Assembly (NCBI RefSeq): GCF_030908625.1 | Contig: NZ_CP133133.1 | Span: forward strand, 2,728,001 to 2,792,000 | Source of the DNA: Paludicola sp. MB14-C6 | GTDB lineage: Bacteria; Bacillota; Clostridia; Oscillospirales; Ruminococcaceae | Direction: 5' to 3' | DNA length: 64,000 nucleotides | Shown: positions 1-7,087 of the stretch, in pieces | Layout of the letters: every line of letters begins with the position of its first letter | How positions within the stretch are numbered: position 1 is the stretch's first letter | The notes under the pieces: generated by a model | What the model was told of the DNA's origin: nothing | Database searches by the model: none | What the model saw: the letters and a program-made list of their open reading frames with translations, nothing else | Made by a program: the position numbers and the translations under genes

Positions 1-1
1 C

Positions 2-349
2 TATTCTACCAACTATCAAACAACAGGGCGGGAACTCTTAACACCAGATGAAGTGCGTATGCTTGATAATAAGTACGCACTCTTGTTTGTTCGTGGAGAG
101 CGGCCTATATTGGATGAGAAATTCCATATTTTAAAGCATATTAATGTTGCGCTTACAACAGATGGTGGTGCTTCTTCATTTAATCATGGCAAAGATTTAT
201 ACTCGAGTGCAACCATTGAATTTGACCAAACTTTATTAAATAAAGGAATTGAATTTGATGTTAGCAACCTAAACTATGAACTTCTATCAGAAGAAGAATT
301 AGAAGAAAAATTCAAACAAAAATTGGAGGAAAAGAAAGATGAAAAATAA
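2..349 (+). CDS. VirD4/TraG-type coupling protein, C-terminal end (partial)
   Basis: The reading frame is open from base 2 and ends at 349, so only the last 115 or so residues of a longer protein are present. The piece with LLTPDEVRML, then ALLFVRGERPILDEKFHI, is typical of the C-terminus of type IV coupling ATPases in Firmicutes ICEs, which hand the relaxase-DNA complex to the secretion channel. The last 60 residues are highly charged (Glu/Lys tail). The stop overlaps the start of the Maff2-type gene by 11 bases, as expected in one transfer operon. The ATPase domain lies outside the window. The family call rests on this C-terminal motif and the neighbours. Confidence 0.72.
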   Translation, partial: YSTNYQTTGRELLTPDEVRMLDNKYALLFVRGERPILDEKFHILKHINVALTTDGGASSFNHGKDLYSSATIEFDQTLLNKGIEFDVSNLNYELLSEEELEEKFKQKLEEKKDEK

Positions 350-686
350 AAAGAGAACAACCAAATTATTGATGAGTAGTAAGATGAAAAAGGGATTTCG
401 TTATTATGCAGCAGCTATTCTTTGTTGCTGTGTAACTGTAGCTATGACATCAACTGTCTTTGCAGCTAGTGGTGACCCGTTGGCGGTTATTAACAACCTA
501 TCAGATTTTATATTCGGTATCATTAGAGCCATCGGACTTATCCTTTTAGGTTTTGGCATTGTGCAAATTGGTTTATCTCTAAAATCTCACGACCCATCAC
601 AAAGAGCGAATGGATTTTTGACATTAGCAGGTGGTGTTATTATTACTTTTGCTAAAGAGATTTTGAATTTGATTACCGGAGCATAA
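339..686 (+). CDS. Maff2 family conjugation-associated small membrane protein
   Basis: The 115-residue protein has a basic N-terminus, a signal-like hydrophobic stretch (about residues 24-43, ending AASG) and two further hydrophobic helices (about 52-75 and 90-112). Size, the FIFGIIRAIGLILLGFG helix and position right after the coupling protein match the Maff2 family of ICE transfer modules, often compared with VirB2/TrbC pilin-like subunits. A GGAGGA site at 325-330 precedes the ATG by 8 bases. The next conserved transfer gene (TrbL-like) lies 2.1 kb downstream, separated by an oppositely oriented two-gene insertion. Confidence 0.8.
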   Translation: MKNKKRTTKLLMSSKMKKGFRYYAAAILCCCVTVAMTSTVFAASGDPLAVINNLSDFIFGIIRAIGLILLGFGIVQIGLSLKSHDPSQRANGFLTLAGGVIITFAKEILNLITGA

Positions 687-695
687 ATAAAATAG

Positions 696-717
696 CAGCC
701 TGTTGCAAAACAGGCTG
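696..717 (+). terminator. Hairpin after the Maff2-type gene
   Basis: A 9-bp perfect stem (696-704 with 709-717) and a 4-base loop lie 10 bases after the stop codon. No run of T follows, so it may be a weak terminator or an mRNA-end stabiliser rather than a classical terminator. It marks the point where the inserted minus-strand cargo begins. Confidence 0.4.
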
Positions 718-783
718 TTAATATACAGTATGAGTGTTATTTACTCTTTAGTTAAATAATATTCTTGGGTAGGAATCTTATAG

Positions 784-2034
784 TTATTTAATACCTTTCC
801 GTTTTCGCCTCCGTGCATTTAACCTCTTCGCTATAACAATTAGAATTAAAGATGAGATAAGGCTTGAAGTAACTATTCCTATTGGCCATATAATTGAACT
901 ATCTGCTTTATTAAGATAAGAGACCAATTCTATTAGCAGTGGGATAATTTGAATCACAGCAAGAAGTATAGCGATAACATTAATAACCTTGCTTTCGCGC
1001 TCTGCCGACTGACTACTATGTAGCTCTACAATATGTTCTAAGTGAGATAGATTTCTATAATAGCTTTCAAGCAATTCAGGAGTCTTAAAAGCTTTAGCTA
1101 TAGAGTTTGATAGATTTTGAGGAAGAATATACTTAAAATTATTGATATTCCAAAAGTTTATTGTTTTTCCAAACTCAGTATATAATTCTTCAATATTTTT
1201 TAATGAAATTTTATTAGTAGATGTTAATTCTGTCACAATTCGCTGGTTAGTTCTGGATATTGCGGCGTTTTGAAATAATATTAACTCACATATAAATATG
1301 ATTGCTATCTCATTGTCGAGATTGTTAATATAACTATTAGAAAAATCATTAAAGATATAGATTAGGCACGAAGAGGACACATATGCCTCATAAAAGTCAT
1401 ATTGTGCGATATTGTTGTCAGCTATTTCTTTAAGTTGATTTGACTTTATATTATAATTCACATATTCACTTCTGTAGGCTTCACCTGCTAACATAGCATG
1501 AAATTCTTTCTCTTCATCTGGCTTTTTAGGCAAACATACAATGCATTTGGGGTTATCAATTCTTACAATACCACATTCATCAAGTAAAAACATATCTATT
1601 TGTCTATAGGTGCTTTCACTACTGTTAGATAAATATATATGGTCTGTAGATATCTGGTCCTCAATAAAAGTTATCTCATGTTTGTTTTGGGGAATAATTA
1701 TGGTTAATATAAAAAGACCTGTTTGATAATGTTCAGTTAAGACTAATTGGACTTCTTCAAATGAAACAGCATGTCCATCGTTAAGAATTCCATCTTTTTC
1801 AATATCAGCATAATTATCTCCCGTACAAGCAAATCCATATTCTCCTAAAAATTTTCGAGTTAATTGGCTACAAATATTATTGCTACACTCATATTTTGAC
1901 TGTTGTTGTAACTTTTGAATGTAAACATTCGATAATTTTGTATGTTCATTTTCCACAATAGATACGTTGCTGTTTTTAAGTACACAAGGAATTAAAATAT
2001 AAATATCGCTGTTTACTATTTTGTCTTCATTCAC
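784..2034 (-). CDS. Unknown protein with two C-terminal membrane helices (CorA/RMD1-like layout)
   Basis: The function is not recognised. The 416-residue protein has a large soluble N-terminal part (about 1-340), a predicted helical linker and two closely spaced C-terminal membrane helices (about 350-372 and 382-403), ending in a very basic tail. The helical region with ELILFQNAAISR followed by a second long helix and the paired C-terminal helices resembles CorA/RMD1-type proteins, but no GMN motif is present. It overlaps the upstream GNAT gene by 8 bases, so the two are probably made together. Its place between two transfer genes, on the opposite strand, marks it as ICE cargo. A toxin or defence effector is possible but unproven. 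Confidence 0.5.
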   Translation of the reverse strand: MNEDKIVNSDIYILIPCVLKNSNVSIVENEHTKLSNVYIQKLQQQSKYECSNNICSQLTRKFLGEYGFACTGDNYADIEKDGILNDGHAVSFEEVQLVLTEHYQTGLFILTIIIPQNKHEITFIEDQISTDHIYLSNSSESTYRQIDMFLLDECGIVRIDNPKCIVCLPKKPDEEKEFHAMLAGEAYRSEYVNYNIKSNQLKEIADNNIAQYDFYEAYVSSSCLIYIFNDFSNSYINNLDNEIAIIFICELILFQNAAISRTNQRIVTELTSTNKISLKNIEELYTEFGKTINFWNINNFKYILPQNLSNSIAKAFKTPELLESYYRNLSHLEHIVELHSSQSAERESKVINVIAILLAVIQIIPLLIELVSYLNKADSSIIWPIGIVTSSLISSLILIVIAKRLNARRRKRKGIK

Positions 2035-2581
2035 TAGCTATCATCCTTTCAATCCCGTTACTATCACAATAAAATAATTCGTAACTATTTTCAATGGTTC
2101 TTATACTATCAAAACATAGATATCTTAATAGCTTTTTGCCATCTTCTGAAACAGCGGTAGCGGTTATTGAGTTAATGACACAACCTTCCTCAAGTTTCTC
2201 TTTCAAAAATTGTTTAAAACCATTAGTTAATAGAATAATTGATTTTTTATCTTGATATTCCGGAAGAATGGCAACAGAAATTAAAAAAAGATTGTTAAAG
2301 CTGCTATATTCACAAATATCCTTTGGCAAAATATTATCATCAAACATTTTATTGGATTTAAGAATTAACTCGTATAGATTATTAACAATAGGAAAAAAAC
2401 AGAAATATCCTATCACTTTTTTGTCATCATACACTAAAATGTATGAATCTTGGTTTTTTTTGAATCGTTGATTTATTGACTCGTACGAGCCACACATATA
2501 ATCAGGGTAAATAGTGTTATCTATTTCCAGGATTTGTTCAATAAAATTATTGTTTATATTTCTGCTAAAATCAATTTTCAA
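2027..2581 (-). CDS. GNAT-like N-acetyltransferase
   Basis: The 184-residue protein fits the GNAT fold: an N-terminal helix pair, a strand with YILVYDDKKVIGYFCFFPI (about 47-65), a central strand LFLISVAILPEYQDKKS (about 99-115) where the acetyl-CoA loop would sit, and a late strand with CFDSIRTIENSYELF. The pyrophosphate loop is weak (EYQDKKS rather than the usual Q/RxxGxG/A), so activity on acetyl-CoA is not assured. It is the first gene of a two-gene minus-strand operon with the membrane protein at 784-2034 (8-base overlap). The substrate is unknown. Confidence 0.6.
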   Translation of the reverse strand: MKIDFSRNINNNFIEQILEIDNTIYPDYMCGSYESINQRFKKNQDSYILVYDDKKVIGYFCFFPIVNNLYELILKSNKMFDDNILPKDICEYSSFNNLFLISVAILPEYQDKKSIILLTNGFKQFLKEKLEEGCVINSITATAVSEDGKKLLRYLCFDSIRTIENSYELFYCDSNGIERMIASE

Positions 2582-2774
2582 ATGTTATTCCCCACTTTCA
2601 ATACTCTTAATTAACAATGTAAACTTCTTTGGAAGATTATTGTGAAAAACACAATATATCTCAATACTATACTGTACACAAGCCAATTGTATTTTAAATA
2701 TGAATTGGATTTTTATATATAAATAATACCATATTTTTTTCAAAAGTCAAAATATTATAAAGGTAGGTGATAAA

Positions 2775-3614
2775 ATGTCAAACAACTGGATTGTTGACAA
2801 TCTAAACAACGCGCTAAATACCTGGAATACAAAGTTGAGCGAAATATGGCAGTTGCTAACACAGTCGCTCCAAAGTTTTAAAGGGGGCGAAATGTGGCAG
2901 ATTGTTCTTTCAATACATGGTGGATTACAAGCAATCGGATACGCGTTGCTTGTTTTATTTTTTGTAGTGGGAGTAGTAAAGACATGTGGCAGTTTTGCAG
3001 AAGTGAAAAAGCCAGAACATGCATTAAAGCTTTTCATACGATTTGTAATAGCAAAAGCAGTCATAACTTATGGGCTTGATCTTATGTTATCACTCTTTGC
3101 AATTGTGCAAGGAGTAGTATCTACCATTATGAAACATTCAGGTTTAGGATCATCGCACCAAACAATACTACCAAATACAATAGTGAATGCTATCAATGAA
3201 TGTGGATTTTGGGAAAGCATTCCGTTATGGGCAGTTACACTAATAGGTAGCTTATTCATAACGATTCTATCATTCGTAATGATTATGTCTGTATATGGAC
3301 GATTTTTTAAGTTATATATGTATACAGCAATTGCACCAATCCCACTTTCTAGTTTTGCAGGTGAACCAACACAAAATGTCGGTAAAAGCTTTTTAAAAAG
3401 CTATGTTGCAGTTTGCTTAGAAGGTGCAATTATAGTGCTAGCTTGCGTAATTTTCTCTACATTTGCGAATAGCCCACCTGTTATTGATTCGAGTGCACAA
3501 GCTGTAACAATGGTATGGAGTTATATTGGGGAGTTAATCTTTAATATGTTAGTGTTAGTAGGTGCTGTTAAGATGTGCGACCGGGTAGTAAAAGAAATGA
3601 TGTTCGGAGGATAA
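2775..3614 (+). CDS. VirB6/TrbL-like conjugal transfer membrane protein (CD1112-like)
   Basis: The 279-residue polytopic protein has several hydrophobic helices (for example about 49-72, 153-178, 205-230 and 247-265) and a soluble amphipathic N-terminus. Length, helix pattern and position between the Maff2-type gene and prgI match the VirB6/TrbL-like CD1112 family, thought to form part of the inner-membrane channel of the type IV secretion system. It starts with ATG after an AGGTAGGTGAT site. It ends in a hairpin terminator, so the following DUF1413 and prgI genes may need their own promoters. Confidence 0.8.
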   Translation: MSNNWIVDNLNNALNTWNTKLSEIWQLLTQSLQSFKGGEMWQIVLSIHGGLQAIGYALLVLFFVVGVVKTCGSFAEVKKPEHALKLFIRFVIAKAVITYGLDLMLSLFAIVQGVVSTIMKHSGLGSSHQTILPNTIVNAINECGFWESIPLWAVTLIGSLFITILSFVMIMSVYGRFFKLYMYTAIAPIPLSSFAGEPTQNVGKSFLKSYVAVCLEGAIIVLACVIFSTFANSPPVIDSSAQAVTMVWSYIGELIFNMLVLVGAVKMCDRVVKEMMFGG

Positions 3615-3655
3615 AACAGAAGCTTTCGTTTTATGTGAAAGATTCTGTTTTATTT
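3613..3655 (+). terminator. Terminator after the TrbL-like gene
   Basis: An AAAACAGA/TCTGTTTT stem (3613-3620 with 3644-3651), extended by an inner CTTTC/GAAAG pairing, follows the stop codon directly and runs into a short T-rich stretch. The other strand also carries T-rich sequence, so it could serve the converging DUF1413 gene as well. Confidence 0.65.
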
Positions 3656-3660
3656 GAATA

Positions 3661-3912
3661 TTATAACTTTTTATATATTTGTTGATTCTGAGGAGTTTTA
3701 CCTAATGGGGTCATTAAATGAGCACCTTGATTTTGAGCATAAGTGAAGAACATAGAGCCTAATTTGGTTCTATTGCCTACAAAAATTCTATGCCACTCAA
3801 ATCCACGAAAGAGATCTTTTACAATGAAAGTTTCATCTGTTTCCACATCTGTTAAGTATGTGAGTGCATAAGTAAGGAGTGTTTGTAAATCGGTGTTAGC
3901 TGTAATAATCAT
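3661..3912 (-). CDS. DUF1413 domain protein
   Basis: The 83-residue protein contains FIVKDLFRGFEWHRIFVGNR (about 29-48) and LGSMFFTYA, the signature of DUF1413, a small domain of unknown function common on mobile elements of Firmicutes. It is encoded opposite to the transfer genes and shares a terminator region with the TrbL-like gene. A CTCCTTTTG complement upstream gives it a good ribosome site. The function is unknown. The 128 bases between its start and prgI contain repeated TAGC motifs and could hold divergent promoters. Confidence 0.72.
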   Translation of the reverse strand: MIITANTDLQTLLTYALTYLTDVETDETFIVKDLFRGFEWHRIFVGNRTKLGSMFFTYAQNQGAHLMTPLGKTPQNQQIYKKL

Positions 3913-4040
3913 AAGTATTTCTCCTTTTGTTAATCTAGTATGTTGCTAATAGCATATAGCAAGTAGCGAGTAGCTACCTACTATTATTATATGTTCCATT
4001 TTAGGAAATATGACAAATAAATTTTGAAAGGGGCAAAAAA

Positions 4041-4406
4041 TTGGAAGTTAAAATAAATAAAGAAATCCGTGATTACACGGAATCCATGTTTTTTGGACTG
4101 TCTTTAAGGCAGTTCATTTTTTCTTTACTCGCAGTTGGTGTTGCGGTTGTTTTATACTTTGGTCTGAAAAATATTGTTGGAACAGAAACTGTTAGCTGGA
4201 TGTGTATTTTAGGTGCATCACCATTTGCAGCTATGGGTTTTATAAAATATCACGGTATGACCACTGAAAAATTAGTATGGACATGGATAAAATCAGAGTT
4301 CTTAAATGCAAAAAAGTTACCATTCAAACAGACAAATTACTATTATGAGGCTTTAAAGCCGTATATTAAATCAAAAGAACAGGAGTGTATGACTACACAT
4401 GATTAA
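4041..4406 (+). CDS. PrgI family protein, copy 1
   Basis: This 121-residue PrgI family protein is a small two-helix membrane component found next to VirB4 in Gram-positive type IV secretion systems. It starts with TTG after GAAAGGGG. Two hydrophobic helices lie at about 22-44 and 52-70. It is a near duplicate of 6722-7087: I count about 14 base differences in 366, all but two silent. After its stop, sequence similar to the beginning of virB4 continues for some 20 bases and then decays, so this copy is the left arm of a duplication that flanks the cargo at 4607-6576. Confidence 0.82.
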   Translation: MEVKINKEIRDYTESMFFGLSLRQFIFSLLAVGVAVVLYFGLKNIVGTETVSWMCILGASPFAAMGFIKYHGMTTEKLVWTWIKSEFLNAKKLPFKQTNYYYEALKPYIKSKEQECMTTHD

Positions 4407-4606
4407 AACATAAAAAAACCTTTATGAAGTGGTAAAAGAGATGATGAGTTTACAAACTACAGGAATACAATCCGTGTTAATACGATATCGTTGTATTTTG
4501 TGCAGTTCGTTAGTTGTTTATTTTGGATTGTCATGATTTAATAAAGTTGTACCACCTTGATATAGAAATCTGATATAATAAGAATCAATCAAGGTGTGAA
4601 TTCAAA
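4407..4606 (+). other. Decayed virB4 start and promoter region of the cargo
   Basis: The first bases after prgI copy 1 still resemble the first codons of virB4 (ATGATTAAAACAT), but a stop follows at once. Further on, CACCTTGAT (4553-4561) and ATCAAGGTG (4588-4596) form an inverted repeat enclosing an extended -10 element (TGATATAAT, -10 hexamer at 4574-4579). This is a plausible controlled promoter for the gene at 4607. Confidence 0.5.
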
Positions 4607-4882
4607 ATGACAAATTACAACAAATATGAGCCTGAACAAAAAGAAAAAGTATTGGGCTTCTATCTGGAAAAGAATTGTGCAAAAATAGAATGTGCCGTTT
4701 CTTTCGCGTATGTAGATTTATTGAATACTTTATGGGATGACACAACCAAATTAGGATTAAATAAACTTTCCCGATTTGATGGAAAGAGAAAAGAGGTAGC
4801 AGAATGGGATTATTTGATAATCATAATAAAGATGTGTTTGGTGGCGTGTTTGATTTCAATGGTGATGGTAAAACTACTTTAG
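4607..4882 (+). CDS. Small unknown protein upstream of the EF-hand repeat protein
   Basis: The 91-residue protein is not recognised. An AAGGTG site 10 bases before its ATG and a promoter-like element just upstream support translation. Residues 1-65 look like an ordinary soluble protein (KYEPEQKEKVLGFYLEKNC). The last 26 residues are a hydrophobic run read from sequence that also encodes the start of the next gene in another frame (79-base overlap). The natural C-terminus may therefore have been lost when the next gene was joined on. It sits inside the cargo bounded by the two prgI copies. Confidence 0.45.
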   Translation: MTNYNKYEPEQKEKVLGFYLEKNCAKIECAVSFAYVDLLNTLWDDTTKLGLNKLSRFDGKRKEVAEWDYLIIIIKMCLVACLISMVMVKLL

Positions 4883-6576
4883 ACGAGGTATTTATTGCCT
4901 CTAAATTCTTTGAGAAAACTACAAAAGAGGATAATGAAACAGATGACATTTCTTTTGATAATGACTTAGACTTTAGTTCTAATGCTTCCGAAAACAACGA
5001 ATGGCAAGATTTTTGTGATGATAGCGAAGAGCTTGGAATCAGCCCAGAAGATTACGAAACGGAAGATGAATACAACGAAGCCCTCGAAGAAGCTGAGTAT
5101 GCTTGGAATAATGGTTGCGATGATGGGTACGATGAAAATATTGGAAAAGTATGGTTGGGTTCAAATGTAGTGAACATTCCAATTTCATTTATAGTTGAGT
5201 GTCCTGCCCTTGATGAACTTGAAAAAATCAGAGAAGCAGATTTTCCCAATAAACGGAGGTACAATGCCGCTTATACCCTAGCCAGTGAATTTGATATTTA
5301 CAGTGATGATGAATATGAACAAAGCGAAAAGAAACGTTGTCAATTCATTATAGAAAAGGCTGATACAGTTATTGCAGCCAACTACCTGACACATGATGGA
5401 GATTTTTTATATTGTCAAGCAGTAAAAGATAAATTCAATTTACCTATAACACTACCCGATGAAGATGAAACGAGAGAATTTGGTTTCTCCGAGATGCTTC
5501 AAAAGATAGCAAAAAAGGATACTACTCTTTGTCTGGAAGTGTGGGAGTGGTGCTTGGAACAGTTCCTACCTTATGCCGGACACGATATTCTTTCAAAAGA
5601 AGAACTTACAAACGTTAGCATTGATTACCTTTCCGACTTTTCAAATGAGTTTATGGTAGTTCTTATCAAATACATGAGTGAACACCCGGACTTTAGGACA
5701 ACAGTCGTCGCCGAAGCTGGTGATTTGGCGAACAACCTATCAGAACTTGTTGTGGAAGCAATAAAGCAAAACCTACCTGATACAGCAAAAGCATTGTTTA
5801 AGGATGGTCTTACAATCGCAAACGGCGAATGGAAACAGATAAACGAATTAACAGACAGAGTTATCCTCTTTTCTAAAGATTATGAGGAACTTGAAACTAT
5901 AGAGTATGTAGAACAAGAATTATTACCACTCATTAAAACTTATCAGGACGAAATGATACTTGATGAAATTGAAGTGTGGGAAAAAGATATAGCTAAATAT
6001 AAGCTAGACGTCGAGCAGAGTTGTGACAAATATGCTTATACACGAAGCAATGCTTGGAGGCAGACTGTTTCCGACGGAAAAGAATACGACTTAGACCCCC
6101 TCGATTACGATAACGAAAAGGAATATCTTGAATCCTTAGCTGAAGAAAAATACAGATGGCGGCAAAGTTTTAAGAACCGTGAAACTTGCGACCTCAATCC
6201 TGAAGATTACGAAACTGAAAATGATTTCTTAGAAGTTTTATCTACAAAAGCGGATGAAAAGCGGAAAATTGAGCGTGAAGAACGACATAAGAAAGATTTA
6301 GAACGGGTAAATGTACCAACAATATCTGATGATAAAGATATCTATATTTATTGTGGAGTAGTTCTTCCATTCTCCTCTCGACCTTATTCTTTTAGAACAA
6401 ATGACACTACTATAAAAATTGGTGATACAGTCATTATCCCCATTGGTGAAGAACGGAAAGAAACAGAAGGTAAAATAGTCTCCGTAGGACAATACACTCG
6501 GATAGGTGTACCATATCCAGTTGAAAGAACAAAATTTATTTTAAGAAAAGTTGAGGATAATATTTCAAATGGATAA
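4804..6576 (+). CDS. Large acidic protein with EF-hand-like loop and internal repeats, unknown function
   Basis: The 590-residue protein is of unknown function. Residues 17-28 (DFNGDGKTTLDE) match a calcium-binding EF-hand/dockerin-type loop. An acidic motif of the form PEDYETEDEYxEAL recurs three times (about 75-105, 424-455 and 456-485), each followed by a charged, Trp/Arg-containing helix. The last 75 residues form a separate domain with IKIGDTVIIPIG followed by GKIVSVGQY. The start is ATG at 4804 after AAGAGGTAG. The middle (about 140-400) is helical, perhaps HEAT-like. It is followed by a terminator and lies between duplicated prgI genes, so it is ICE cargo. No catalytic motif is evident. 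Confidence 0.6.
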   Translation: MGLFDNHNKDVFGGVFDFNGDGKTTLDEVFIASKFFEKTTKEDNETDDISFDNDLDFSSNASENNEWQDFCDDSEELGISPEDYETEDEYNEALEEAEYAWNNGCDDGYDENIGKVWLGSNVVNIPISFIVECPALDELEKIREADFPNKRRYNAAYTLASEFDIYSDDEYEQSEKKRCQFIIEKADTVIAANYLTHDGDFLYCQAVKDKFNLPITLPDEDETREFGFSEMLQKIAKKDTTLCLEVWEWCLEQFLPYAGHDILSKEELTNVSIDYLSDFSNEFMVVLIKYMSEHPDFRTTVVAEAGDLANNLSELVVEAIKQNLPDTAKALFKDGLTIANGEWKQINELTDRVILFSKDYEELETIEYVEQELLPLIKTYQDEMILDEIEVWEKDIAKYKLDVEQSCDKYAYTRSNAWRQTVSDGKEYDLDPLDYDNEKEYLESLAEEKYRWRQSFKNRETCDLNPEDYETENDFLEVLSTKADEKRKIEREERHKKDLERVNVPTISDDKDIYIYCGVVLPFSSRPYSFRTNDTTIKIGDTVIIPIGEERKETEGKIVSVGQYTRIGVPYPVERTKFILRKVEDNISNG

Positions 6577-6659
6577 ATTTAAAATTTACTCTATAAATAA
6601 GTAATCCATTGAAAAATGCGCGATAGTATAATATTTAAGAGTGCTAATAAAATAGTTGA

Positions 6660-6693
6660 AAAAATCGTTACTCAAAAGTGTAGCGATTTTTTT
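6660..6693 (+). terminator. Terminator after the EF-hand repeat protein
   Basis: An AAAATCG-TTAC / GTAGCGATTTT stem (about 6661-6671 with 6680-6690) with one mismatched pair and an 8-base loop is followed by T-rich sequence. It closes the cargo unit just before the second prgI copy. Confidence 0.7.
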
Positions 6694-6721
6694 AACATCA
6701 TAGAATACTAGGTTCAAAAAA

Positions 6722-7087
6722 TTGGAAGTTAAAATCAATAAAGAAATCCGTGATTACACGGAATCTATGTTTTTTGGACTGTCTTTAAGGCAGTTCATTT
6801 TTTCTTTACTCGCAGTTGGCGTAGCGGTTGTTTTGTACTTTGGTCTAAAAAATATTGTTGGAACAGAAACTGTAAGTTGGATGTGTATTTTAGGTGCATC
6901 ACCATTTGCAGCTATGGGTTTTATCAAATATCACGGTATGACCACTGAAAAATTAGTATGGACATGGATAAAATCAGAGTTCTTAAATGCAAAAAAGTTA
7001 CCATTCAAACAGACGAATTACTATTACGAGGCTTTAAAGCCTTATCTTAAATCAAAAGAACAGGAGTGTATGAATACACATGATTAA
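6722..7087 (+). CDS. PrgI family protein, copy 2 (linked to virB4)
   Basis: This is the second copy of the 121-residue PrgI family membrane protein, 119 of 121 residues identical to copy 1. It keeps the ancestral arrangement, overlapping the virB4 start by 8 bases. Its upstream region lacks the GAAAGGGG site of copy 1 (only a weak AGG at about 6710), so translation may be weaker. Both copies have kept intact reading frames with mostly silent differences, which suggests both were under selection after the duplication. Confidence 0.82.
   Translation: MEVKINKEIRDYTESMFFGLSLRQFIFSLLAVGVAVVLYFGLKNIVGTETVSWMCILGASPFAAMGFIKYHGMTTEKLVWTWIKSEFLNAKKLPFKQTNYYYEALKPYLKSKEQECMNTHD

Noticed and set aside
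2268..2471. Plus-strand ORF within the GNAT gene
   Set aside because: It is the antisense shadow of a recognisable GNAT-like protein.
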